Notes: generated by a model from the sequence alone, not told the origin. Shown: positions 17,817 through 27,119, counted from the first letter of the stretch. The stretch: DNA of 64,000 nucleotides from Acidimicrobiaceae bacterium (GCA_020637235.1 JACJWG010000013.1:1-64000); one strand, 5' to 3'. A program made the numbers and translations.

Positions 17817-19391
17817 TCAGCCGATCCGGTTCTGGCAGGCGGGCAGCCCGCCGAGGACCCCGGCACGGAACGAGTCGATCTTCTCGAACGCCGTGCCGTT
17901 CACGTTGTCGCTCGTGGCTTCGTCGCCGAGCGCCACGGCGGTGATGACGGCTTCGTCGAGGTCGCCCGCCGACAGGACGATCTCCTGGTTCGGGTTGTTG
18001 GGGATCGGGAAGCCCGTGTCGCTCACCTGACCCGACGGCACGATGTCGATGATCCAGGCGCCGACGAGGCAGTCGTTCAGCAGGACGCGGGGTTCGCCGG
18101 ACAGCGAGCTCTGGAGCGCCACCTGGACGGCGTCGCTGTACGCACTGGCGAGCGGGTAGCCGAACGACAGGTCGCCGAGGCGTGCGTACAGGTCCTGCAC
18201 GAACACCTCGTCGAACACGATCGTGTTGGTGGAGGTGCAGAAGGTGGCGTCGTTGGTGAGGTCGGAGGCGGCGAAGCTGTCGCACGCCGGTTCGGCGCCG
18301 GGCTGGAAGGGCTGGAGCGTCGGTGGGGTGAACGCGACGCCGGCATTGGTGAGCGTGGGCTCCCAGAAGATGTCGAGCGCTGCCGGGAGGAGTTCGAGGA
18401 TGTCGGCGTACGGCAGGTTGCCGCCGGTCTCGAAGTCCTCCGCGGTGAAGGTGAGGTCGATGCGCGGGTTCGGGTTCTGGATGAAGTCCGCGCAGCGCTG
18501 CGCACCCTTCAAGAAGCCCTCCTGGAACGCGCCGACGCGGTCGAACGCGGTGCCGTGGCCGGACGGGTCGAGCACGTCGGTGCCGACCGGGTCGCGCACC
18601 TCGATCATCGCGATGATGCCGCTCTTCACGTCCTGGTCGCCGAAGGTGAGCAGGTCGCTCTCGCCGAGCGCCACGTGGGCCGCCCATGCGCCGGCGAAGC
18701 AGTCGGCCTGCTGCTCGGTGTCGACGGTCGGCAGGTTCAGATCGAACACGCCGGCGCGCTGCTGGATCGCGTGGCCGTACTCGTGGGCGGCCACGACGCC
18801 GACCGCGGCGGCGCCGAGGTTCGACACGAGCTCGGGCAGGAGTTGGGCATCGTCGTAGACGATGATGTCGCCGCACCAGGTGTAGAACGCGTTGTACTCG
18901 ACGAGTTCGTAGGGCACCGGACCGTCGCAGCTGTCGGGCAGCGGGGTGCGGTCGGGGTAGTGGGCGTAGATCCCCGCCACCGGCTCGAAGGCGCCGCCGT
19001 ACAGGGTCGGGTACACCTCGGTCCACCAGTCGGTGAGATCCTGGAACGATGCGTTGAGGAAGTTGTCGTAGGGCTGCCCGGGATGGTTGTCGCCGAAGTC
19101 GATGATCGGCTCGCCGACCGGTGGCGGTGTCGTGTCCTCCGGTGGCTCGAGCGGGCTGTCCGGATTGGTCGACACCGTCGGGTCCTGCGGATCCGGCTGA
19201 TCAGGGATCGTCTGGTCCGGACTCGTCTGGTCCGGGACGGTGACGTCCGGATCCTGGATCGCACCGTCGGATCGTCGGGCAGAGACGCCCTGGTCGGACG
19301 AACCGCAAGCGGCGAGCACCATCGCAGCGGCCACGAGGCCGCCGACCAGGGTGCGGCGCCGGGAGGAAGCGAGGTCCCGAGGTGCGCTCAT
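17817..19391 (-). CDS. Secreted lipoprotein, neutral zinc metallopeptidase (Zn_peptidase/YpfJ family)
   Basis: 524 residues from the ATG at 19391. The lipobox is VLAAC (Cys29). An Asp/Pro/Gln/Thr-rich linker with repeated PDQT-type units follows. The zinc site is HEYGH (about residue 203), with EQQADCFAG as the family-specific third-ligand motif. The second half has no recognised motif and several Cys. It probably acts on the outer membrane face. Start 19391 is preceded at 7 nt by TATGCT, against the alternative ATG at 19403 that lies within the hexamer. It is the upstream partner of the Ppx gene. Confidence 0.85.
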   Translation of the reverse strand: MSAPRDLASSRRRTLVGGLVAAAMVLAACGSSDQGVSARRSDGAIQDPDVTVPDQTSPDQTIPDQPDPQDPTVSTNPDSPLEPPEDTTPPPVGEPIIDFGDNHPGQPYDNFLNASFQDLTDWWTEVYPTLYGGAFEPVAGIYAHYPDRTPLPDSCDGPVPYELVEYNAFYTWCGDIIVYDDAQLLPELVSNLGAAAVGVVAAHEYGHAIQQRAGVFDLNLPTVDTEQQADCFAGAWAAHVALGESDLLTFGDQDVKSGIIAMIEVRDPVGTDVLDPSGHGTAFDRVGAFQEGFLKGAQRCADFIQNPNPRIDLTFTAEDFETGGNLPYADILELLPAALDIFWEPTLTNAGVAFTPPTLQPFQPGAEPACDSFAASDLTNDATFCTSTNTIVFDEVFVQDLYARLGDLSFGYPLASAYSDAVQVALQSSLSGEPRVLLNDCLVGAWIIDIVPSGQVSDTGFPIPNNPNQEIVLSAGDLDEAVITAVALGDEATSDNVNGTAFEKIDSFRAGVLGGLPACQNRIG

Positions 19392-19398
19392 CGCGGCG

Positions 19399-19404
19399 AG
19401 CATA
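19399..19404 (-). promoter_or_regulatory. TAnnnT -10 hexamer of a leaderless transcript
   Basis: Minus-strand TATGCT lies 7 nt before the ATG at 19391 and sets the start of the metallopeptidase. Confidence 0.5.
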
Positions 19405-19440
19405 GGCGCCGCCGGGGCGGGCGGGAGGATCGCCCGGAGG

Positions 19441-20121
19441 TCAGGCGCGTGAGAGCTCGAGCAGGCGGGCGAGCTCGGTGATCTCCTCGAGCTGCACCCG
19501 TGCGATCTGGCCCGCCATCAGCCGCACCTCGTCGGTGGCGGCATGGTCGACGGCGTGCTCGGCCATGTGCACGCCACCTTGGTGGTGGGCGGTCATCAGC
19601 GTCACGAACAGCTCGTCGGCGGCGCCACCGTCCGCGTCGGCGAGGGCGCGGAGGTCGTCCTCGGTGGCCATGCCCGGCATACGATCGAGTGGCACCGATT
19701 CGTCCATCCACGTCATCGCGATGTCGGTCTCGTTCACCTCGGAGGCGCCGAAGCTCCGCAACAGCTGGATGAAGCGACCGATCTCGATGTTCTGACCGAC
19801 GAGGATCTCGCGGGCGATGGTCGACAGGTTGGGATCACGGTCGTCGGCACGGAGGTAGATGAGCGCCATCTGCACGGCCTGCTCGTGGTGTACCCGCATG
19901 TCCTGCAGGAACCCGATGTCGGTGTCGTTCGGGTCGGGCAGGGCGCGGTTGTTGCCCACGACCCATCCGATGCCCGCGGCGAGGACGGCGACGGCGACGA
20001 ACGTGCTGAGCAGGTTGAGCGTGCTGTGGTACCAGGGCAGCACCTCGGCCGTGTCGTCGGCGGGATCGGCAGGATCGGCATGTCCGGCGCGGTCGGTCGA
20101 CGGGTCGGTCGTGGAGGTCAC
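19441..20121 (-). CDS. DUF305 family protein, membrane-anchored
   Basis: 226 residues from a GTG. One membrane segment lies at about 33-55, followed by the ferritin-like four-helix DUF305 domain. The paired histidine/methionine motifs DMRVHHEQAVQMA (about 75-87) and MTAHHQGGVHMAEHA (about 180) are the family hallmark and could bind a metal such as copper. Domain function is not settled. The domain faces outward if the N terminus stays inside. Confidence 0.85.
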   Translation of the reverse strand: MTSTTDPSTDRAGHADPADPADDTAEVLPWYHSTLNLLSTFVAVAVLAAGIGWVVGNNRALPDPNDTDIGFLQDMRVHHEQAVQMALIYLRADDRDPNLSTIAREILVGQNIEIGRFIQLLRSFGASEVNETDIAMTWMDESVPLDRMPGMATEDDLRALADADGGAADELFVTLMTAHHQGGVHMAEHAVDHAATDEVRLMAGQIARVQLEEITELARLLELSRA

Positions 20122-20193
20122 CCGTGCAGCTTCGCACGGAGATCGCGTGTCGCGCCCGTCGCGCCCCGTGTGATCAGCGCCGGCAGACGGCGT

Positions 20194-20850
20194 TCAGTCG
20201 CGCCAGTCGAGTTCGGCACGGCGTGCACCGGGATCGCTCGATCCGCGGTGCTCCGCGGCCTGCAGGTTGGCGGCGGCTGCGGCCGAGAGACCGATCACCA
20301 TCGCGCCGGCCACGAACATCCCGGCCAGGACGCGCCGTTGCAGCTGGGTGGCACCCATCAGGGTGGCCAGTCGCTCGACCACCAGCTCGCCGGGCAGTTC
20401 GAGGTAGAGCGCGAGCACGTCGACGTCGTTGCGGCGCAGCTCGATCGCCTGCGACCGCTCCTGGCCCCGCAGCGTGCGCACTAGCTTCAGGTAGCTCGCC
20501 AGCAGCGACTCGGCGTCGTCCGGATCGAACGAGATCGCCGAGCCGCCGGTGGAGACCACGCCGCGAGGGTCGATCTCGAGCGGCATCCGGTCGGGGGTGA
20601 TCGAGGTGAGGTCGACGCCGTACAGTCGGGCCACCTGCTCGGCGCGATCACGCGTGAGCGGTGCCTTGGCGGCCTCGATGAGCTTCAGCTCCTTGGCCGA
20701 GAAGGCACCGTCGCTCGTCTTGGCGAGGGCGCGGAGGCCGAGTCCTGCCTGACGACGACGCTCGGTCAACAACACGGCGAGCCGGCGGGCGATGCGACCG
20801 TCCGACACCACCGACGACACGGCGGAGCTCGTGACAGCAGCTGTGTTCAT
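20194..20850 (-). CDS. XRE-like DNA-binding protein with C-terminal membrane segment
   Basis: 218 residues. A helix-turn-helix-like region covers about residues 18-75 (AGLGLRALAKTSDG, SAKELKLIEAAK, QVARLYGVDLTSI). A linker with VSTGGSAISF and a helical segment, LLASYLKLVRTLRGQ, follow. A hydrophobic stretch at about 170-195 could anchor the protein. A GAGAGGA ribosome-binding site precedes the ATG. The gene next to it (20878-21589) is a paralogue with the same order of parts, but frameshifted. The target is unknown. Confidence 0.65.
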   Translation of the reverse strand: MNTAAVTSSAVSSVVSDGRIARRLAVLLTERRRQAGLGLRALAKTSDGAFSAKELKLIEAAKAPLTRDRAEQVARLYGVDLTSITPDRMPLEIDPRGVVSTGGSAISFDPDDAESLLASYLKLVRTLRGQERSQAIELRRNDVDVLALYLELPGELVVERLATLMGATQLQRRVLAGMFVAGAMVIGLSAAAAANLQAAEHRGSSDPGARRAELDWRD

Positions 20851-20877
20851 CGTCCTCTCATCGTCGACGTGACGAGG

Positions 20878-21589
20878 TCACTTGAGCGAATGTTGGGCGT
20901 TCCCCGGTTCGTGGGGGTGGCCGGGCCGGTGGTGCACGTGGCGGTCGGGGTGATCGGCGACGGTCGGTTCGATGTCGAGCGCCTCCACCGACGCGAGCAG
21001 CGAGCCCACCACCACACGTCCCTGCGCGCCGGCCATCTTCACCACCTGCTCGAGCGTGGAGGCATCCGATCGGCCTCCCTGCCGACCACCCTGGAGGTGG
21101 GCCACGAGCGTGTCGAGGTCGTCCTGGCGGAGGCCGACGGCGCTGCGCTCCGCGTCGACCGCCCGGAGCAGTTGCACCAGGTGGAAGTACGCGTCCACCA
21201 TCGATGCCGCGTTCGCCCTCGCGGAACACGGTGGTCACCCCGCCGGCCGACATCGAACCGGCACCGATCACCAGCCCGCGTTCGGTGGGCGGCAGCGCGC
21301 CGCGGATGGGGATGTCGTACAACCGGCCGAGTCGGACCACCGTGTCGGCGTCGAGGGGGAGCAGTCCGGCCTCGGCGTCGCGCAGGTCGCGCACCGTGAA
21401 CTCGCCCTCGCTGCGGGTCGCGACCACCCACAACGGCCGGCGCGTCGCTCGTCGCTCGGCTTGCAGGCGCGCGCCGTAGTGCCGTCCGAACGATCCGGTC
21501 GCGACGTGCACGCGACGCCCTTCGGGAGATCCGGCCGGTGTTCCGGTGTCGGGGTCGGCCGTGCCCAGGCCACCGCTGCTGCGACTCAT
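20878..21589 (-). pseudogene. Frameshifted paralogue of the neighbouring XRE-like protein
   Basis: Two overlapping reading frames together give one protein. The 5' part (from ATG 21589) encodes RDLRDAEAGLLPLDADTV, GRLYDIPIRGALPP and SAGGVTTVFREGER. The 3' part, in the next frame from about 21200, encodes VDAYFHLVQLLRAVDAER and ends at 20878. These align in order with ARLYGVDL, STGGSAISF and LASYLKLVRTLRGQ of the adjacent gene. One base of difference near 21195-21215 would restore a single frame. It may be a real frameshift, a programmed one, or a sequencing error. The paralogue's membrane segment is absent here. Confidence 0.65.
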
Positions 21590-21687
21590 GCCGTGGTCAT
21601 CGGCACGAGAGCGCCGGACATCAAGCGATTCGCGAGATCGTCACGCGCCGTGGCGATCGTCACGACCAGCTCGCCGGTCGCGGGCCT

Positions 21688-21723
21688 CGCGCGTCGAACC
21701 GCGCGTCGAACCGCGCGTCGATC
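21688..21723 (+). repeat. 12-bp tandem repeat upstream of the liv operon
   Basis: Three head-to-tail copies of CGCGCGTCGAAC (the last ends GATC) lie about 130 bp before livG. They could bind a regulator or be incidental. Confidence 0.5.
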
Positions 21724-21767
21724 GTGCGACACCGTGTCGACATTTCCCGGCCGGTCGGTGGTCGGAC

Positions 21768-21773
21768 TATGCT
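21768..21773 (+). promoter_or_regulatory. Possible -10 hexamer for the liv operon
   Basis: TATGCT lies about 78 bp before livG, giving a leadered transcript; livG has a ribosome-binding site. No matching -35 at the usual distance is seen. Confidence 0.25.
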
Positions 21774-21851
21774 GCACGCCCGTCACGTCCGGACGGCGCA
21801 CAGGGGTGTCGCGGCGGGGGTGCGAGGGGTGCGCAGGGGAGTGATGCCGGT

Positions 21852-22613
21852 TTGAGTCTGCTCGAAGTTCAGGACGTCTCCGTCCGGTTCGGTGGCATCG
21901 TGGCGCTCGACGGTCTGTCGTTCGACATCGGAGCAGGTCAGATCTGTGGCCTCATCGGACCCAACGGCGCCGGCAAGACGACGATGTTCAACGTCGTCAG
22001 CCGCATCTACCAGCCGTCGGCCGGCAAGGTGATCTACCAGGGTCGCAACCTCATCGACGTGCCCGCCCACGGCATCGCCCGGCTCGGCATCGCCCGGACG
22101 TTCCAGAACCTCGCCCTGTTCCCGACGATGTCGCTGCTCGAGAACGTGATGGTGGGCGCCCACTCGCAGGGCAAGGTGGGCTTCGGCCGTGCCGTGCTCC
22201 GCATCGGCGCCCACCGCGAGAACCGCCAGACCCGCGACTTCGCCGGCGACCTGCTCCAGCAGCTGGGACTCGGGCCGATCATGTTCCGCCCGGCGATGGG
22301 CCTGCCGTTCGGCACGTTGAAGCGGCTCGAGATCGCCCGGGCGCTCGCCGCCCGGCCGAACTTCCTCCTGATGGACGAACCGGCCAGCGGGCTCACCCAC
22401 GGCGAGGTCGACGAGCTCGGCGACACCATCGTGAAGATCCGCGACCAGTTCGACCTGACCGTGCTGCTCGTCGAGCACCACATGTCGATGGTGATGGGCA
22501 TCAGCGACAAGGTGGTGGCGATGGAGTTCGGCCGCAAGATCGCCGAGGGCACACCCACCGAGGTGCAAGCCGACGAGCGAGTGATCGCCGCCTACCTGGG
22601 AACCACCGAATGA
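21852..22613 (+). CDS. livG: Branched-chain amino-acid ABC transporter ATP-binding protein LivG
   Basis: 253 residues from TTG 21852, chosen because AGGGGAG (21835-21841) lies 10 nt upstream and no ATG or GTG is in frame at this point. Walker A is GPNGAGKT, with GIARTFQNLALFPTMSLLENV as the LivG Q-loop region. Walker B is FLLMDEPASGL and the H-loop is LLVEHHMSMVMG. The signature region reads GLPFGTLKRLEIARALA in place of the usual LSYGQQRRLEIARALA, so the canonical LSGGQ is degenerate, as in some LivG proteins. First gene of the liv operon; the stop overlaps livF by 4 bp. Confidence 0.9.
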   Translation: MSLLEVQDVSVRFGGIVALDGLSFDIGAGQICGLIGPNGAGKTTMFNVVSRIYQPSAGKVIYQGRNLIDVPAHGIARLGIARTFQNLALFPTMSLLENVMVGAHSQGKVGFGRAVLRIGAHRENRQTRDFAGDLLQQLGLGPIMFRPAMGLPFGTLKRLEIARALAARPNFLLMDEPASGLTHGEVDELGDTIVKIRDQFDLTVLLVEHHMSMVMGISDKVVAMEFGRKIAEGTPTEVQADERVIAAYLGTTE

Positions 22614-23317
22614 GCCTGCTGACCGTCGACCACCTGCGTGCGGGCTACGGCCCGGTGAACGTCCTCGACGACGTCCATCTCGTCGTGGAGCCCGGCGAGA
22701 TCGTCGTCATGCTCGGCGCGAACGGCGCCGGCAAGACCACCACGATGCGCGCCATCAGCGGCATGATCCCCCGCCACGGCGAGGTGGTGTTCGAGGGCCA
22801 CGACATCGTCCGCTCGTCACCGGACTCGATCGTGCGCGCCGGCATCGCCCAGGTGCCCCAGGGCCGCGGCACGTTCCCCGAGCTCGACGTGCAGGACAAC
22901 CTCCGGGCGGGCGCGTACATCCGCTCCGACAAGGAGATCGACGCCGACATGGATCGGTGGTTCGAGGTGTTCCCGCGCCTCAAGGAGCGGCGCACCCAAC
23001 GGGCCGGCAGTCTGAGCGGCGGCGAGCAGCAGATGCTCGCCATCGCCCGGGCGCTCATGTCGCGACCGAAGCTGCTGCTGTGCGACGAGCCCAGCCTCGG
23101 CTTGGCACCGCTCATCACCCAGGAGCTGTTCGCGGTGATCGAGCGGCTCAACCGCGACACCGGACTCGCCGTGCTGCTCGTCGAGCAGAACGCGAACCTC
23201 GCGATGCACATGGCGCATCGGGTGTACCTGATCGAGACAGGGCGCATCGTCGCGTCGGGTTCGGCTGCCGAGCTGAGCGAGGACGACGCGATCCGCAAGG
23301 CCTACCTGGGCTACTGA
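22610..23317 (+). CDS. livF: Branched-chain amino-acid ABC transporter ATP-binding protein LivF
   Basis: 235 residues. Walker A is GANGAGKT, VPQGRGTFPELDVQDNL is the LivF Q-loop segment, the signature is LSGGEQQMLAIARALM, Walker B is LLLCDEPSLGLAP and the H-loop is LLVEQNANLAMH. It pairs with LivG to drive transport through LivH/LivM. ATG overlaps the livG stop (ATGA). Confidence 0.93.
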   Translation: MSLLTVDHLRAGYGPVNVLDDVHLVVEPGEIVVMLGANGAGKTTTMRAISGMIPRHGEVVFEGHDIVRSSPDSIVRAGIAQVPQGRGTFPELDVQDNLRAGAYIRSDKEIDADMDRWFEVFPRLKERRTQRAGSLSGGEQQMLAIARALMSRPKLLLCDEPSLGLAPLITQELFAVIERLNRDTGLAVLLVEQNANLAMHMAHRVYLIETGRIVASGSAAELSEDDAIRKAYLGY

Positions 23318-23331
23318 GGGGAACCGCACCG

Positions 23332-24255
23332 ATGGAACTGTTCCTGCAACGACTCTTCGACGGTCTGAGCGCCGGTGGCGTGTACGCGCTGCTCGCCCTC
23401 GGTCTCGTCATCATCTATCGCGGCACCGGCCACCTCAACTTCGCCCAGGGTGAGATGGCGCTATTCGCCGCCTACGTTGTCTACCAGATGGGTGAGTGGG
23501 GCCTGCCGATCGGGCTCGCGCTCATCGTCGGCATCGCCGTCGGATTCGCCGTCGGTGCCGCCGCCGAGGTGGTGCTGGTCCGGCCGATCTCGAAGAAGTC
23601 GCCGTTCGCGGTCTTCGTCGTGACCATCGGCCTGTTCCAGTTCCTCAACTGGCTCGACGGCGCCATCTGGGGCGACCAGGTGTTGCCGAACTCGGGTGTG
23701 GGCAGCAAGCAGTCGCAGTACCCGAGCCTGTTCCCGGATGCGCCCGAGGACTTCGTCAAGATCTTCGGCGCGGCGATCCGGTACCAGTCGCTCGGTGTGA
23801 TCGGCCTGACGTTGCTCATCACCGCGCTGCTGTTCCTGCTGTTCAACAAGACGAAGTTCGGGTTGGCGATGCGGGCCGTGGCGAGCAACCCCGAGAGCTC
23901 GAAGCTCGTCGGCATGCGCACCAACACCGTGCTGATGGTGAGTTGGGGCCTCGCTGCGGCCATCGGCGCGATCGGCGGTGTGGCCTTCGCCGGCATCAAC
24001 AACAACGTGAGCCTCGGCCTGATGTTCACCGTGTTCATCTACGGCTCGGCGGCGGCCACCCTCGGCGGCTTCGACTCGCCCGGTGGCGCCGTGATCGCCG
24101 GTCTCGCGATCGGTGTGATCGAGACGATGGCGGCCGGCTACATCTCCTTCATCGGCCAGGAGATGAAGCTCGCCGTGGCATTCGTCGTGATCCTGGTGGT
24201 GCTCATGGTGAAACCGAGCGGCCTGTTCGGCACGGCGAAGGTGGAGCGGGTATGA
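23332..24255 (+). CDS. livH: Branched-chain amino-acid ABC transporter permease LivH
   Basis: 307 residues with about eight membrane segments. Family landmarks are LFDGLSAGGVYALLALGLVIIYRGTG near the start, LNFAQGEMALFAAY, and the ABC-contact loop TKFGLAMRAVASNPESSKLVGM. The ATG at 23332 follows the ribosome-binding site GAGGGGA. Its stop overlaps the livM start (ATGA). Intact, unlike livM. Confidence 0.92.
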   Translation: MELFLQRLFDGLSAGGVYALLALGLVIIYRGTGHLNFAQGEMALFAAYVVYQMGEWGLPIGLALIVGIAVGFAVGAAAEVVLVRPISKKSPFAVFVVTIGLFQFLNWLDGAIWGDQVLPNSGVGSKQSQYPSLFPDAPEDFVKIFGAAIRYQSLGVIGLTLLITALLFLLFNKTKFGLAMRAVASNPESSKLVGMRTNTVLMVSWGLAAAIGAIGGVAFAGINNNVSLGLMFTVFIYGSAAATLGGFDSPGGAVIAGLAIGVIETMAAGYISFIGQEMKLAVAFVVILVVLMVKPSGLFGTAKVERV

Positions 24256-25478
24256 AGTCGTTGGTCACCTTCCGCGAAGGCAGCGCCGGTCACTGGGGCC
24301 TGCGCATCGCCGCGGCGATCGCCGTCGTCGCGATCATGCTGTACATCCCCACCAAGGGCGGCAACGGCCTCGTGACGTCGGCGACCGAGGCGCTCACGCT
24401 GATGTCGGCCGCGATGGCGCTCAACCTGATCCTCGGCTACGCCGGCCAGATCTCGATCGGCCACTCCGCGTTCTACGGCACCGGCGCCTACACGACCGGT
24501 GTGCTCGTGTCGAAGTACGACTGGAGCCCGTGGCTCACGTTCCCGGTGGCCTTCCTGCTCGCGTTCGTCGTCGGCGTGATCGTGTCGTTCCCGGCGTCGC
24601 GCATCAAGGGCGTGTACCTCGCACTGGTCACCCTCGCACTCGCGCTCGTGTTCCCCAACCTGTTGCGCTGGCCGAAGCTCGAGTCGCTCACCGGTGGCGG
24701 CCCCGGCATCCCCAATCGCGACAGCGCGCTCGACACCACCGGCTTCGACATCGGTCGTCGCGACGGGCAGATGCGCAACTTCGAGATCTTCGGATGGGAT
24801 CCGTTCGGCGATCTCCGCGGGCAGGGCGCGATCCCGTTCTACTACTGGATCGCCACCGGGGTGGCGGTCATCGTCTACCCTCTGTAAATGCCGTGGCGTG
24901 TGGTGAAGAGCCGTGCTGGGCGGCACTGCCGTGGCGGTGCGCGACAACGAGACCGCTGCCGCCGTCATGGGTGTCGACCTCGTCGCCGCCAAGGCGTTCG
25001 CCTTCGGCATCTCCGGCCGCGTGCGCGCTGCCCGGCTCGGTCACGGCCATCCGCCTCGGCAGCGTGTCGCCCGACATCGCGACACGCTCACCGTGCTCGG
25101 CTCGATCACCTTCTTGATCATCATGGTGATCGGCGGTGCCGGCTCGCTGTGGGGGCCGGTGATCGGTGCCGTGCTGTTCGTGTTCGTCACCGACCGGACG
25201 GGCACCTGGGCCAACGACGGCGCGATCCCGGTGCTCCGACCTTCTTCGCGTGGGCCAAGGTGCCGCCTGGTACGGGCATCTTCGCCCTGGTGCTGATCGT
25301 GCTCATGTTCGTCGCACCGAGAGGCCTCGTCGGATTGTGGAAGCAGTACAGTCCACGGATCGTGCGGATCGTCCGCGTCCGCAGGACGGCGTCCGCCGAA
25401 GCAGCTGGTCCTGGCGACCGCTGCAGGTCACCACCCTGGCGCACCCGCCAGGGACACTTCAGAGGGAGAGCGGAATGA
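24252..25478 (+). pseudogene. livM: livM permease gene broken by several frame changes
   Basis: The first 211 codons (to TAA 24885-24887) read as a normal LivM N-terminal half with LGYAGQISIGHSAFYGTGAY. The rest of LivM is all present but in alternating frames: VVKSRAGR in the original frame (about 24897), AVRDNETAAAVMGVDL in the next frame (about 24933), GSVTAIRLGSVSPDIAT in the third (about 25030), VLGSITFLIIMVIGGAGSLWGP (about 25095), then FFAWAKVPPGTGIF and GLVGLWKQYSP back in the first. At least five indels within 350 bp while the conserved blocks survive point to base-calling errors or very recent decay. A working permease would be needed for the operon to function. Confidence 0.75.
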
Positions 25479-26917
25479 TCCACCGTCGCAGGACGATCAC
25501 CGCCGCCTTCGCCGCAGGAGCGCTGCTGCTCGCAGCGTGCGGCGGCGACGACGACGAGACGACCACGACCGACGCGCCGGCAGCCACGGATGCGCCCGAG
25601 GCCACCGACGCACCCGAGGCCACCGACGCACCGGAGGCCACCGACGCACCGGAGGCCACGGATGCGCCCGAGGCCACCGACGCACCCGACACCACGGAGG
25701 CCGAGGAGATGGCCGACATGTGGATGGTGAACACCGACGACTGCATCGATCCCGACTCGGCGAACGCGCCGATCGAGGGCACGGTGCGCATCGGTTCGGC
25801 CATGCCGCTCGCCGGTGGTGCCGCCGCTGCGGCGTTCGCCCCGGTCGCCTCGGGCATGCAGGCCTACATCGACTACGCGAACGAGAACGGTCTGCTCGAG
25901 GGCTACGAGCTCGAGCTGTCCATCCAGGACGACCAGTACAACCCCGAGCTCACCCCCGGTGCCGTGAACACCGAGATCGACGCCGGCGCCCACCTGTTCG
26001 CCGGCATCATCGGCTCGCCGAACAACCTCGCCGTGCGCGACCTGCTGAACGACGAGTGCATCCCGCAGCTCAACAACCTCACCGGTTCGCCCGCCTGGGG
26101 CGAGGTGGCCGACTACCCGTGGACCACGGGCATCCTCGTGCCGTACACGGTGGAGTCGCAGGTGTACGCCGCACAGATCGCCGAGCAGTTCCCCGACGGC
26201 GCCACCGCAGCGCTGTTCTACGTGAACAACGAGTTCGGTCAGGTGTACGCCGACGCCTTCGGCGAGATCGCTGCCGACTACGGCATCGAGATCGTCGAGG
26301 AGCAGACGATCGAGGCCACCGACGCCAACCCGCCGACGTCGCAGGTGACCACCATCGCCAGCGCCGCCCCGGACGTGGTGATGGCCGTGCCGCTCGGCGC
26401 CGGCTGCATCTCGTTCCTGAGCGAGATGGCCAACGCCAAGGCACAGAGCGGATCCTGGACGCCCGCCACCTATATCACCAACACCTGCGCGAGCAGCCTG
26501 ATCCTCGGTGCCGCCGGTGCGGCGGCCGACGAGTTGTACACCTCGGGCAACCTGCAGGACATCGGTGATCCCGAGGTGCAGGCCGACCCCGTGGTGGCCG
26601 AGTACGTGGCCTACATGGAGTCGAAGGGCTTCGGCGAGATCGCGACGACCGCTGCAGCCGGCTGGACGACCGCCGAGATCACCGTCGAGATCCTGCGTCA
26701 GGCCGCCGCTTCGGAGGACGGCCTCACGCGTGCGTCGATCATCAACGCCGCTCGCAACTTCGAGTACACGCCGTCGCTCGCCCGCCCCGGTGTGGTCGAC
26801 AAGATGGTCGGCGAGGACGACCCGTACCTCGCCGAGTCGCTGACCGTCATCCAGTACGACGCCGACACGGCGACGTTCACCGACGTCGGCGAGCTGATCA
26901 CCGACTTCGAGACCTGA
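25475..26917 (+). CDS. livK: Branched-chain amino-acid (or amide) binding lipoprotein LivK-like
   Basis: 480 residues. Lipobox LLAAC (Cys22), then a Thr/Asp/Ala/Pro linker with six 6-residue TDAPEA-type repeats (about residues 36-72), then a type I periplasmic-binding fold (Peripla_BP_6): VRIGSAMPLAGG, GYELELSIQDDQYNP, AGIIGSPNNLAVRD and FYVNNEFGQVYADAFGE. It captures substrate for LivHM outside the membrane. A strong AGAGGGAGAG ribosome-binding site sits before ATG 25475. Placed last, it is followed by a terminator hairpin, closing the operon. The ligand could be a branched amino acid, urea or an amide. Confidence 0.88.
   Translation: MIHRRRTITAAFAAGALLLAACGGDDDETTTTDAPAATDAPEATDAPEATDAPEATDAPEATDAPEATDAPDTTEAEEMADMWMVNTDDCIDPDSANAPIEGTVRIGSAMPLAGGAAAAAFAPVASGMQAYIDYANENGLLEGYELELSIQDDQYNPELTPGAVNTEIDAGAHLFAGIIGSPNNLAVRDLLNDECIPQLNNLTGSPAWGEVADYPWTTGILVPYTVESQVYAAQIAEQFPDGATAALFYVNNEFGQVYADAFGEIAADYGIEIVEEQTIEATDANPPTSQVTTIASAAPDVVMAVPLGAGCISFLSEMANAKAQSGSWTPATYITNTCASSLILGAAGAAADELYTSGNLQDIGDPEVQADPVVAEYVAYMESKGFGEIATTAAAGWTTAEITVEILRQAAASEDGLTRASIINAARNFEYTPSLARPGVVDKMVGEDDPYLAESLTVIQYDADTATFTDVGELITDFET
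25583..25690 (+). repeat. 18-bp tandem repeat coding ATDAPE in the LivK linker
   Basis: Six 18-bp units encode ATDAPE (last one ATDAPD). Units vary at GACGCA/GATGCG and CCCGAG/CCGGAG. Confidence 0.85.
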
Positions 26918-26941
26918 TCGGTCGGGCGCCGACCCGACACC

Positions 26942-26985
26942 GTCGACACCGTCGACACCCAGACAGCGTCGACACCGTCGACATC
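26942..26985 (+). repeat. GTCGACACC short repeats after livK
   Basis: Two pairs of the 9-bp word GTCGACACC are separated by CAGACAGC, just before the terminator. Role unknown. Confidence 0.5.
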
Positions 26986-26990
26986 CGGAC

Positions 26991-27016
26991 GAGGCCCGCC
27001 CGCGAGGGCGGGCCTC
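26991..27016 (+). terminator. Terminator hairpin of the liv operon
   Basis: Perfect 11-bp stem GAGGCCCGCCC / GGGCGGGCCTC with a GCGA tetraloop, 73 bp after livK. No T-run follows, as is usual in high-GC actinobacteria. Confidence 0.7.
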
Positions 27017-27119
27017 GCCGCGTCGGTCCGTGCGCCGGATGCGCACCGGCAGCGCATCCCGCTCACGAACCACGTGTGACCCGGCGCCGTCCGCTTCCGT
27101 GTGACATCGGTCAAGTGGA

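Noticed and set aside
17757..19481. Plus-strand open frame opposite the metallopeptidase
   Set aside because: Antisense shadow; the minus strand has a lipobox, HEYGH and the family's EQQADC motif.
21546..21851. Coding extension upstream of livG
   Set aside because: The frame is open but is Arg/Ser/Pro-rich and includes a tandem repeat. The ribosome-binding site and family alignment point to TTG 21852.
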